Shown here: positions 7,138-14,429 of the stretch, piece after piece
Position numbering within the stretch: position 1 is the first letter of the stretch
Layout: every line of letters starts with the position of its first letter
Source: Nocardiopsis trehalosi NBRC 14201
GTDB lineage: Bacteria > Actinomycetota > Actinomycetes > Streptosporangiales > Streptosporangiaceae
NCBI RefSeq assembly: GCF_001552555.1
Contig: NZ_BCRK01000032.1
Location: forward strand, 1 to 41,783
DNA length: 41,783 nt
Reading direction: 5' to 3'
Translations under genes and position numbers: made by a program
The notes under the pieces: model-generated
What the model was told of the DNA's origin: nothing
The model's database searches: none
Seen by the model: the letters and a program-made list of their open reading frames with translations, nothing else

Positions 7138-8058
7138 ATGCCCAGCCTGACCGTCCGGCGCGCGATCCCGGCAGGCGGCGCCGTCCTGCTCGCCGCCTCC
7201 GCCGCCCTGCTGTACGCCACCGGGCACACCACCGTCCCGGCGTCGACCGACCACCGGCCCGGCGAGCTGTGGCGGCTGTGGCCGCCCATCCTGGTCACGC
7301 TGCTGCTGGTCCGGCTGCTGCCGTGGACCATCCCCGAGACCGGCCACATCGCCGAACGGCTGAACCGGAAGATGTCCGGCCGCTCCCCGCGCCGCGACGT
7401 CGCCGTCCTGCTCGGCTGCGTGGTGCTGTTCTACGTGCTCGACCTGCTGCTGTCGGCGGTGCTCAGCCTGGTCGACCCCACCCTGACCCCGCTGTCGTAC
7501 TTCATCTCCAAGGCGTTCTTCCTCTTCCTCGTCCCGGTCGTCCTCGTCGGAGCGGTGGGCGTCATGCGCTACGCCAGCGGGCCCGACGTCACCCGGCTCT
7601 CGCTGAAGGTGGTCGAGCCGTGGCGGTGGTGGGGGCTGGTCGCGGTCGCCGGGTACGTCCTCGTCGTCCTGACGCCGTGGGCGGCGCGCACGCCCGCAGC
7701 GGGGGAGATCCTGCCCGACCGCTTCACCGTGGCGGGCGTCCTGATCGTGACCCTGCTCTGGTCCCCGGTGCTGGAGGAGGTCTTCTTCCGCGGCATGCTC
7801 CAGACCCGCCTGGAGTACGTGGTCGGCCGCTGGCCCGGCATCGTCCTGGCGTCGGGCGTGTACGCCGCGGCCGGCCTCATCGGCGGCACCGCCCCGAACG
7901 GCGCCGCCACCGCCGTCGCCACCGCCGTCTGCGTGCAGGGAACGGCCGGGCTCATGTACGGGTACCTGTGGTCGCGCTACCGCAACATGTGGCTCAACCT
8001 GCTCCTGCACACCGCCACGACCGTGTTCGTGCTCACCGCGCCCATCACCGGCGGGTGA
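7138..8058 (+). CDS. CPBP family intramembrane glutamic endopeptidase homologue 2
   Basis: A 306-residue membrane protein, paralogue of its upstream neighbour. It shares the block from EE to FFRGMLQTRLE and a GRWPGI stretch, with Glu213-Glu214 and Arg218 as motif 1. Motif 3 keeps its histidine (LNLLLHTATT), but the motif-2 region (VYAAAGLIGG) lacks the usual His. The better preserved site suggests this copy is the likelier active protease. The start is ATG 7138. The following GPP34 gene starts 95 bp later on the same strand. Confidence 0.85.
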   Translation: MPSLTVRRAIPAGGAVLLAASAALLYATGHTTVPASTDHRPGELWRLWPPILVTLLLVRLLPWTIPETGHIAERLNRKMSGRSPRRDVAVLLGCVVLFYVLDLLLSAVLSLVDPTLTPLSYFISKAFFLFLVPVVLVGAVGVMRYASGPDVTRLSLKVVEPWRWWGLVAVAGYVLVVLTPWAARTPAAGEILPDRFTVAGVLIVTLLWSPVLEEVFFRGMLQTRLEYVVGRWPGIVLASGVYAAAGLIGGTAPNGAATAVATAVCVQGTAGLMYGYLWSRYRNMWLNLLLHTATTVFVLTAPITGG

Positions 8059-8153
8059 CCGGAACGGCCCCGATGTGGATTTCGGGGGTTTCGCGCGGGA
8101 AGCTGGTCGGCACACGACCGCGGCTCCCGCACGCACACCCCAGGGGGACCTCC

Positions 8154-8840
8154 ATGACCGCCGCCATCCTCGCCGAGGATCTGCTGCTCCTCACCTACGA
8201 CCCCGAGACCGGCCGCCCGGCCGCCGACGGCACCCGCGTCAAGTGCGGCCTGGCGGGCGCGCTCGTGGCCGACCTCGCCCTCGCCGGGCGGGTCCGCATC
8301 GACAAGGACGTGCTGCACCCCGCCGACGCCCCCGCCCCGGTCCGCGACCCCGACCTGGACGGCCTCGCCCGGCGGATCTCCGCCGAGCGGCGCCCCCGCA
8401 AGGTCAAGTGGTGGGTGCAGAAGACGGCGACCGAGAAACTCCGCCGCGCGATGCTCGACCGCGCCGTGGAGCGGGGCGTCCTCGTGCATCAGAAGGGCCG
8501 CGTCCTCGGCGTGTTCCCCTCCAACGACTACCGCCCGGCCCGGCCCGCGGCGCGGCCGGAGCTGGTCGACCGGCTGCGCGGCGCCCTGGCCGGCGGGCAC
8601 AACGTCGACCCCCGGTTCGTGGCGCTGCTCGCCATCGCCGCCGCCATGCGGGTCGACAAGGCCCTGTTCCCCGACCTCGGGGCGCGCGACCGGCGCCGGA
8701 TGGTGAAGGAGGCGGTGGCCCGCGACGACATCGGGCGCGCGGTGCGGACCGTCATCCAGTCGATCGAGGCGGCCACCGTCAACGCCATCTCCTCGGGCGG
8801 CGACGGGGGCGGCGGCGACGGCGGGGGCGGCGGGAGCTGA
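8154..8840 (+). CDS. GPP34 (GOLPH3/VPS74-like) family phosphoprotein
   Basis: A 228-residue protein of the GPP34 family. The N-terminal LAEDLLLLTYDPETGRP and GLAGALVADLALAGRV, the middle LDRAVERGVLVHQKG and the late LLAIAAAMRVDKALFP are the family hallmarks. Eukaryotic GOLPH3 binds phosphatidylinositol 4-phosphate on Golgi membranes; the bacterial role is unknown. The tail is Gly-rich and disordered. AGGGGGA at 8142-8148 supports ATG 8154. A perfect palindrome after the stop is a likely terminator. Confidence 0.88.
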   Translation: MTAAILAEDLLLLTYDPETGRPAADGTRVKCGLAGALVADLALAGRVRIDKDVLHPADAPAPVRDPDLDGLARRISAERRPRKVKWWVQKTATEKLRRAMLDRAVERGVLVHQKGRVLGVFPSNDYRPARPAARPELVDRLRGALAGGHNVDPRFVALLAIAAAMRVDKALFPDLGARDRRRMVKEAVARDDIGRAVRTVIQSIEAATVNAISSGGDGGGGDGGGGGS

Positions 8841-8845
8841 GGCCG

Positions 8846-8865
8846 CGGCGGGCGCGCGCCCGCCG
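8846..8865. terminator. Perfect 20-bp palindrome after the GPP34 gene
   Basis: Positions 8846-8855 are the exact reverse complement of 8856-8865 (core GGCGGGCGC/GCGCCCGCC), starting 5 nt after the stop codon. It is a likely GC-rich terminator without a T-tract. Confidence 0.55.
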
Positions 8866-9071
8866 ACCGGGCAGCTGGGCGCCGGGCAGCGGGGTGCGCG
8901 GCACCTGGTGGAGCGCGCGGCGCCCGGTCGCCGCCCGGCGGGGCGCGCGGGCGCCGACCGAGGTCGAAGCGCCTCTTCCGGCCGAATCCGGGTAGGGATA
9001 ACCCGCGACCGTAACGGCGCGGCCAAGATCGCGTCTCCGGCTATTAACCGAAATGGGGGAGGTTTCGGGCC

Positions 9072-11156
9072 GTGAGCGTCGAACCGGTACACACCACCCC
9101 GGGCGGGGACCTCCCCGCCGACCGCTTCCTCGACCGCGAGGAAGGCTGGCTCCGCTTCAACCAGCGCGTCCTCGAACTCGCCGAGGACACCTCCCTCCCC
9201 CTCCTCGAACGCGTCCGGTTCCTCGCGATCTTCTCCAGCAACCTGGACGAGTTCTTCATGGTCCGCGTCGCCGGGCTCAAGCGCCGCCTCGCCACCGGGC
9301 TGGCCGTCGCCTCCTCCAGCGGCCACCAGCCGCGCGCCCTGCTCGAACGCGTCTCCGAGGTCACCCACGACCTCATGCGCCGCCACGCCCGCTGCTTCGA
9401 GGAGTCCGTCGCCCCGGCTCTGCACCGCGCCGGAATCCGCATCGTCCGCTGGTCCGGGCTCGACGAGACCGAGCGCCACCGCATGCACCGCTTCTTCGAG
9501 CGGTCGGTCTACCCCGTGCTCACCCCGTTCGCCGTCGACCCCGCCCACCCCTTCCCCTACGTCTCCGGCCGGTCCCTCAACCTGGCCGTCACCGTCCGCG
9601 ACCCCGAGACCGGGCGGCGCATGTTCGCCCGCGTCAAGGTCCCCTCGGTGCTGCCCCGCTTCATCGACCTGCCCGGCGGCCGGTTCGTCCCCGTCGAGGA
9701 CGTCATCGCCGCCCACCTGCCCGACCTCTTCGAGGGCGTCGAGGTCGAGGAGCACCACGCCTTCCGCGTCACCCGCAACGCCGACCTCGAAGTCGACGAG
9801 GACGAGACCGACGACCTGGTCCAGTCCCTGGAGAACGAGCTGCTCCGCCGCCGGTTCGGCCCCCTCGTCCGGCTGGAGGTCGAGGACTCCATCAGCGAGG
9901 AGGTCCTCGACATCCTCCGCCACGAACTGGGCGCCGAGACCGAGGAGGTCTACCGGGTCCCCGGGCCCCTCAACCTCGCCGGACTCGACCAGCTCGCCGA
10001 CCTCGACCGGCCCGAACTCCGGTATCCGCCCATGGTCCCCGCAGAACCCCGCGCACTCACCGGCGACGACCTGTTCGCCGTCTTCCGCGAGTGCGAGGTC
10101 CTCGTCCACCACCCCTACGAGTCGTTCGCCTCCACCACCGAGCGCTTCCTCGCGCACGCCGCCGCCGACCCGCGCGTCGTCGCCATCAAGCAGACCCTCT
10201 ACCGCACCAGCGGCGACTCCCCGATCGTGGAATCCCTCATCGAGGCCGCCCGTTCCGGCAAGGAGGTCGTCGCCCTGGTCGAGATCAAGGCCCGCTTCGA
10301 CGAGCACAACAACATCCAGTGGGCCCGCAAGCTGGAGCAGGCCGGCTGCCACGTCGTCTACGGCGTCGTCGGCCTCAAGACCCACTGCAAGCTCGCCCTC
10401 GTCGTGCGCCGCGAGGACGACGGGTCGCTGCGCCGCTACGGCCACGTCGGCACCGGCAACTACAACCCGCGCACCGCCCGCGCCTACGAGGACCTCGGCC
10501 TGTTCAGCGCCGACCCCGCTGTCGGTGCCGACCTCAGCGACCTGTTCAACCACCTCACCGGGTTCACCCGCAAACGCGACTACCGGCGCCTCCTCGTCGC
10601 CCCCACCGCCCTGCGCGGCGAACTGCTGCGCCGCATCCGCGCCGAGATCGACCGGCACGCCGACGGCGGCTCCGCGCGCATCCGCATCAAGGTCAACTCC
10701 CTGGTGGACGAGGAGATCATCGACGCCCTGTACGAGGCGTCCCGCGCCGGCGTCCCCGTCGACCTGTGGGTCCGCGGCAGCTGCGTGCTCCGCCCCGGTG
10801 TGCCCGGCCTGTCCGAGACGGTGCGCGTGCGCAGCATCCTCGGCCGGTTCCTGGAACACTCGCGGATCTTCGTCTTCGACAACGGCGGCGACCCCCAGGT
10901 GTGGATCGGCAGCGCCGACCTCATGCCCCGCAACCTCGACCGCCGCGTCGAGGCCCTGATCCGGGTCGCCGACCCCGACCACGTGGCCCGCCTCGTCGGC
11001 CTCATGGACCTCGCCATGTCCGACACCACCACCTCCTGGCGCATGGACGCCGACGGCGGCTGGACCCGCGCCACCCACGACGCCGACGGCCACCCCCTCC
11101 GCGACCTCCAGTCCGTCCTGCGCGGCGACCGGCACCTGCGGGTCGTCGATGCCTGA
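9072..11156 (+). CDS. ppk1: Polyphosphate kinase 1
   Basis: Synthesises inorganic polyphosphate from ATP, reversibly, through a phosphohistidine. The 694 residues match the family length. Visible blocks are [20 protein letters not shown] at the N-terminus, [19 protein letters not shown], and [16 protein letters not shown] with the catalytic His438. [17 protein letters not shown] and [13 protein letters not shown] with the second active-site His596 follow. The GTG 9072 start has GGGGGAGG at 9055-9062. The last 8 bases overlap the Nudix gene, so the two are probably co-translated. No clear Pho box was found in the 231-bp upstream gap. Confidence 0.96.
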   Translation: MSVEPVHTTPGGDLPADRFLDREEGWLRFNQRVLELAEDTSLPLLERVRFLAIFSSNLDEFFMVRVAGLKRRLATGLAVASSSGHQPRALLERVSEVTHDLMRRHARCFEESVAPALHRAGIRIVRWSGLDETERHRMHRFFERSVYPVLTPFAVDPAHPFPYVSGRSLNLAVTVRDPETGRRMFARVKVPSVLPRFIDLPGGRFVPVEDVIAAHLPDLFEGVEVEEHHAFRVTRNADLEVDEDETDDLVQSLENELLRRRFGPLVRLEVEDSISEEVLDILRHELGAETEEVYRVPGPLNLAGLDQLADLDRPELRYPPMVPAEPRALTGDDLFAVFRECEVLVHHPYESFASTTERFLAHAAADPRVVAIKQTLYRTSGDSPIVESLIEAARSGKEVVALVEIKARFDEHNNIQWARKLEQAGCHVVYGVVGLKTHCKLALVVRREDDGSLRRYGHVGTGNYNPRTARAYEDLGLFSADPAVGADLSDLFNHLTGFTRKRDYRRLLVAPTALRGELLRRIRAEIDRHADGGSARIRIKVNSLVDEEIIDALYEASRAGVPVDLWVRGSCVLRPGVPGLSETVRVRSILGRFLEHSRIFVFDNGGDPQVWIGSADLMPRNLDRRVEALIRVADPDHVARLVGLMDLAMSDTTTSWRMDADGGWTRATHDADGHPLRDLQSVLRGDRHLRVVDA

Positions 11157-12288
11157 CCGCCCCAGCCCGGAACCGCCCCCCGCCGGAGACGCGACCGCCT
11201 CCGGCGCCGGGGGCGGCCCCGACGCCTTCGGCGGTGGGCGCCCGGCCGTGCCCGGCGGTGACCGCGGCCCGGACCGTCCCGCCGCCGGAACGCCCCCCGG
11301 CGCCCCTGGCGGTGGCGGGCACGCGCCCCCGTCCGGCCCCACCGCGCCCGGCGGCCACCTCGACCCCATCCGGTCCGCCGGGGCGGTGCTCTGGCGGCCC
11401 GCCCCCGGCGCCGACCCGGACGACCCCGCCGTCCACCACCGCGAGATCGCCGTCATCCACCGGCCCATCGGCGACGACTGGTCCCTGCCCAAGGGCAAGC
11501 TGAAGAACGGCGAGCACCTGCTGTCGGCCGCCGTCCGCGAGGTCGGCGAGGAGACCGGGACGGCGCCCGTCCTCGGCCGCCGCCTGCCCCCGCAGCACTA
11601 CCTCAAGAACGGGTGGCCCAAGCGCGTCGACTGGTGGGTGGGGACCCCCGCCGCGTCCACCCCGTTCGTCGCCGGACACGAGGTCGACCGCATGGCGTGG
11701 CTGCCCCTGCCGCAGGCCCGCGCCCGCCTCACCTACGCCCACGACGTGCGCGTCCTCGACGACTTCGCCCGAGGTCCGGCCCGCACGACCCCCCTCATCG
11801 TGCTCCGGCACGCCTCGGCGGGGGACAAGCGCACCTGGGACGGCGACGACCTGCTCCGCCCGCTCGACGCCGCCGGGCGCGCCGACGCCGCCGAACTCGC
11901 CCGCGTCCTCGCCGCCTACGGGACGCCGCGCCTCGTCAGCTCCGCCGCCGCCCGCTGCGTCGACACCCTGCTGCCGTTCTCCACCGCCTGCGGCGCCGAG
12001 GTCCGCACCCGCCCGGCGCTCACCGCCGGCAACGGGGGTGCGGGCGGCATCGACCGGGCGGCCGCGCGGGCAGCGTTCGCCGACCTCCTCGGCGGCGTCC
12101 TCGCCGGGCGGCCCACCCTCGTCTGCACGCACGGGGAACTCGTCGGCGACCTCGTCCGCGACGCCCTCGACCGCTTGGGGGCGCCGGCGCCGCAGCAACT
12201 CGCCCTGCGCAAGGGCGGGTTCTGGGTGCTGCACGTCGGCCCCGACGGCACCCTCGCCGCCGCCGAGCGCCACACCCCGCGCGGCTGA
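11149..12288 (+). CDS. Nudix hydrolase-histidine phosphatase fusion (MutT1 type)
   Basis: A 379-residue two-domain protein. Residues 1 to about 70 are Pro/Gly-rich and probably disordered. The Nudix domain follows, with the box starting at Gly116 ([20 protein letters not shown]). The C-terminal histidine phosphatase domain starts with [10 protein letters not shown], where His221 is the expected phosphoacceptor, and contains [13 protein letters not shown]. This is the architecture of mycobacterial MutT1, which hydrolyses 8-oxo-(d)GTP and diadenosine polyphosphates. The start ATG 11149 overlaps ppk1. The coupling suggests a link between polyphosphate and nucleotide-pool hygiene, which is inference. 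Confidence 0.88.
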   Translation: MPDRPSPEPPPAGDATASGAGGGPDAFGGGRPAVPGGDRGPDRPAAGTPPGAPGGGGHAPPSGPTAPGGHLDPIRSAGAVLWRPAPGADPDDPAVHHREIAVIHRPIGDDWSLPKGKLKNGEHLLSAAVREVGEETGTAPVLGRRLPPQHYLKNGWPKRVDWWVGTPAASTPFVAGHEVDRMAWLPLPQARARLTYAHDVRVLDDFARGPARTTPLIVLRHASAGDKRTWDGDDLLRPLDAAGRADAAELARVLAAYGTPRLVSSAAARCVDTLLPFSTACGAEVRTRPALTAGNGGAGGIDRAAARAAFADLLGGVLAGRPTLVCTHGELVGDLVRDALDRLGAPAPQQLALRKGGFWVLHVGPDGTLAAAERHTPRG

Positions 12289-12364
12289 CCGCGAACGGAG
12301 CGCGCCCCCGCCCGGGACCGGGGGGAGGTCCGCTGTCGGCGGTGCGGGCTGAGAGGATGCCGCC

Positions 12365-12802
12365 ATGGCTGAACGACGGATTTCCCGCAGCGTCGTCATC
12401 GACGCCCCCGCCGAGAAGATCTTCGACATCCTCGCCGACCCGCGCCGCCACCCGGAGTTCGACGGCTCCGGCACCGTCCGCGCCGCCGTGACCGGCCCGG
12501 CGCGGCTCGGGCCCGGCGCCCGCTTCGGCATGGACATGAAGATGGGCGTCGCCTACACGATGGGCAACCGGGTCGTGGAGTACGTGGAGAACCGGCTCAT
12601 CGCCTGGCGCCACATGGGCCCGCACCGGTGGCGGTGGGAGCTGGAGCCCCTGGCCGACGGCAGCACCCGGGTGACCGAGACCTTCGACTACGCGGGGCCG
12701 GGGGCCGGGGCGTACATCCTCCTCGGAATCCCGCCGCGCAACGCCCGCAGCATCGAGCGCTCGCTGACCCGCCTCAAGCACCTCATCGAGGGCGATTCCT
12801 GA
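12365..12802 (+). CDS. SRPBCC family protein (polyketide cyclase/dehydratase-like)
   Basis: A 145-residue START/Bet v1-like ligand-binding protein. RRISRSVVIDAPAEKIFDIL at the start, DPRRHPEFDGSG next and the closing helix SIERSLTRLKHLIEG are typical of SRPBCC lipid or small-ligand binders. The ligand is unknown. The start is ATG 12365; the upstream G-rich sequence is a weak ribosome binding site. It stands alone: the Nudix gene ends 76 bp upstream and a hairpin-rich gap follows. Confidence 0.83.
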   Translation: MAERRISRSVVIDAPAEKIFDILADPRRHPEFDGSGTVRAAVTGPARLGPGARFGMDMKMGVAYTMGNRVVEYVENRLIAWRHMGPHRWRWELEPLADGSTRVTETFDYAGPGAGAYILLGIPPRNARSIERSLTRLKHLIEGDS

Positions 12803-13199
12803 CCGGCCGCCGAGCGGGCGGCGCACCGACCGCCGAGCGGGGCTGACCACCGCGCGCTGGTAGCCGATCGACCGCCCCGGCCGGCTGACCACTCCGGCCG
12901 ATCGGCTGACGGCTGTGCACGGAGCACCGACCGCCGAGCGGGCGGTCGGGCGACCGCCCGGACGGCGGCCTCCGTCGCCGTACGCCCGGTGGCCGACCGC
13001 CGCCCGACGGCTGAGCACGGACCTCCGGACGGGCCACCGGCCACCGGCCGCTCGATGGTCGACCGTCAACCGGCTGACGGGTCGACCGAGCGGCCGATCG
13101 GCGGGGCATACGCGGTCGGCGCCGGGGAAGTGCTTCCGGAAGGACCACGCGGCCCGGTGCCGCGCGGGCCGCGAACGCCGCCGCCTCTGAGGAGCCGCC
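12803..13199. repeat. 397-bp spacer with repeated GAGCG-loop hairpins
   Basis: No gene is supported here. A hairpin motif recurs: 12806-12811 pairs with 12817-12822, and 12927-12935 pairs perfectly (9 bp) with 12941-12949, both with the loop GAGCG. A third imperfect copy, ACCGACCGCCGAGCGGGG, lies at 12825-12842. The rest is GC-rich sequence with GACGGCTGA/CGGCTGAC fragments. The first copy probably ends transcription of the SRPBCC gene; the series resembles REP-type elements. GAGGA at 13189-13193 is the ribosome binding site of the next gene. Confidence 0.55.
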
Positions 13200-13580
13200 A
13201 TGCCGAACCCGCCGCGCCCCACCCTGGCCGCCCCCGTTCTCGACTGCCCCGACCCGCAGCGGCTGGCCGACTTCTACCGTCGGCTCCTCGGCTGGGAGGT
13301 CACGCAGGACGAGGCGGACTGGGTCAAGCTCGAACCGCCCGGCGGCGGGACCGGCCTGTCGTTCCAGACGGAGCCGCTCTACACCCGCCCCGCGTGGCCG
13401 GCCGAGCCGGGGACCCAGCAGATGATGGCCCACCTCGACTTCCGGGTGGACGACCTGGAGGAGGCCGGCGCCCACGCCGAGTCGCTCGGCGCCGTGCTCG
13501 CGGAGTTCCAGCCCCAAGCGGGCGTCCGCGTCTACCTCGACCCCGACGGCCACCCGTTCTGCTTCTTCATCGAGGAGTAG
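13200..13580 (+). CDS. VOC family protein (glyoxalase/bleomycin-resistance fold)
   Basis: A 126-residue single-domain VOC protein. AAPVLDCPDPQRLADFYRRL opens the first beta-alpha-beta-beta-beta module, MAHLDFRVDDLEEAGAHAESL opens the second, and YLDPDGHPFCFF is the usual ending. The function may be metal-dependent or ligand binding; the substrate cannot be inferred. GAGGA at 13189-13193 supports ATG 13200. Confidence 0.85.
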   Translation: MPNPPRPTLAAPVLDCPDPQRLADFYRRLLGWEVTQDEADWVKLEPPGGGTGLSFQTEPLYTRPAWPAEPGTQQMMAHLDFRVDDLEEAGAHAESLGAVLAEFQPQAGVRVYLDPDGHPFCFFIEE

Positions 13581-13590
13581 CCCGACGGCC

Positions 13591-13622
13591 CCGCCCCCCG
13601 AGCGGGCGAGGGGTGGGGGCGG
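13591..13622. terminator. Stem-loop between convergent genes
   Basis: CCGCCCCC (13591-13598) pairs with GGGGGCGG (13615-13622), starting 10 nt after the VOC stop and ending 15 nt before the end of the minus-strand gene. It is a probable bidirectional terminator. Confidence 0.5.
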
Positions 13623-13637
13623 AAGGGGTGGCGTGGG

Positions 13638-13946
13638 TCAGGTGTCGTCGCCGGGGATGTCGCGCAGGCGGCGGGTCTCGCGGCGGGCCGCGTAGCGGTC
13701 CCGGCGGTTGGCGGCCCGGACGATCTCTTGCCACTCCGCGCGGTGGGAGCGGATCTGGCACCCCGCGCAGCACGTGCCGAAGAAGATGTGCGCGCCCGGC
13801 GGCTCCCAGCGGCAGCGGGTGTCGGGTGCGTCGCGCTCGGGGCGCGGCGGCAGGTCGCAGTCGCCGTAGCGGTGGTCATGGATGGGACGGGGGTCGTGTT
13901 CCGCGTGGCGCACCCAGAGCGGTTTCGTGTTGTCCGTACGGGACAT
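13638..13946 (-). CDS. Small conserved-looking Cys-containing hypothetical protein
   Basis: A 102-residue protein beginning MSRTDNTKPLWVRHAEHDPR. It has an HDHRYGDCDLPPRP segment, a central CRWEPP and a FGTCCAGCQ cluster, then an Arg-rich helical tail. The Cys and His residues could bind a metal, which is inference. I recall similar uncharacterised actinomycete proteins, but name no family. AAAGGAAC lies just before the ATG (minus strand) and supports the start. It overlaps by 71 nt, in another frame, a 46-codon ORF with an even better ribosome binding site, so the two are probably translated together. Confidence 0.75.
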   Translation of the reverse strand: MSRTDNTKPLWVRHAEHDPRPIHDHRYGDCDLPPRPERDAPDTRCRWEPPGAHIFFGTCCAGCQIRSHRAEWQEIVRAANRRDRYAARRETRRLRDIPGDDT

Positions 13947-14016
13947 CTCGTTCCTTTCGGAACCGCCGCCCGGACTCCCGGTACCTCCGGGCGGGCGGCG
14001 GGGGTAACCGCTTCAT
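13876..14016 (-). CDS. Candidate 46-residue basic small protein overlapping the next gene
   Basis: On the minus strand ATG (14016-14014) is preceded by AAGGAGG (plus-strand 14025-14031) with an 8-nt gap, an ideal ribosome binding site. The product starts MKRLPPPPARRYRESG, continues RRFRKERDVPYGQHE and ends RPPSHP, and is Arg- and Pro-rich. It ends inside the following gene in a different frame. Either it is a real small protein, or a leader whose translation controls the downstream start, or chance. The strong ribosome binding site is the main support. Confidence 0.45.
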   Translation of the reverse strand: MKRLPPPPARRYRESGRRFRKERDVPYGQHETALGAPRGTRPPSHP

Positions 14017-14071
14017 GCGCCACACCTCCTTCATCGTCACGACGGTGATCAGCGGGAACGGTGCCCGCCGA

Positions 14072-14141
14072 GACGGGCCCGCCCCTCGGCCGGTGTCCTG
14101 CCGAGGGGCAGCCCGTCCCCCCGCGCCGACAGCGGCGCGGG
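14072..14141. terminator. Two adjacent strong stem-loops
   Basis: The first pairs 14072-14078 with 14111-14117 and 14081-14090 with 14100-14109 (17 bp in total, loop 14091-14099). The second is a perfect 9-bp stem, 14120-14128 with 14133-14141, loop ACAG. Neither has a T-tract. They probably terminate the upstream minus-strand transcript. Confidence 0.5.
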
Positions 14142-14315
14142 ACGCCTTCCCGGTGCGGGGAAAGCCTTGCAGGATATCGGTGGGGGAGGGCGCGGACAAG
14201 GGGGCCGGTGGCCTCGGTCCCGCTGCCGGGGGCGGGGCGTGGGTGCCCGTGCCAGGGTGTGCGGGGGTCCGGCGTCCCGTCCCGCAGCCGAGGCTCAGGG
14301 GCGGGCGGCCGCACG

Positions 14316-14420
14316 CGGTCGGCCGGTGTGCTGCGACCGCCCTTCGGCTCGGTCGGCCGTTGTGCCGCGTCCGCTGATCGGCTCGGTCAGCCGCTATGCG
14401 CGCGCGACCGCCCATCGCCT
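14316..14420. repeat. Degenerate 34-bp tandem repeats
   Basis: Units start CGGTCGGCCGGTGTG (14316), CGGTCGGCCGTTGTG (14350) and CGGTCAGCCGCTATG (14384), with a further CGGCCGGCC start at the end of the permease gene. No function is evident. Confidence 0.55.
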
Positions 14421-14429
14421 CGGCCGGCC

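Larger units (their letters stand above)
13947..14429 (-). promoter_or_regulatory. 483-bp gap with hairpins and tandem repeats
   Basis: Lies between two minus-strand genes. It contains the small ORF start (14016), an imperfect palindrome TCATCGTCACGACGGTGA at 14031-14048, two strong stem-loops (14072-14117 and 14120-14141), and degenerate 34-bp tandem repeats (14316-14420). The hairpins may end the permease transcript, which would leave the small-gene pair with its own promoter near 14045-14070; I could not identify -10/-35 hexamers. Confidence 0.4.

Noticed and set aside
7977-11498. 1173-codon open frame on the minus strand opposite the GPP34 gene and ppk1
   Set aside because: It is an antisense shadow created by codon bias in very GC-rich genes; ppk1 and GPP34 have full family motifs on the other strand.
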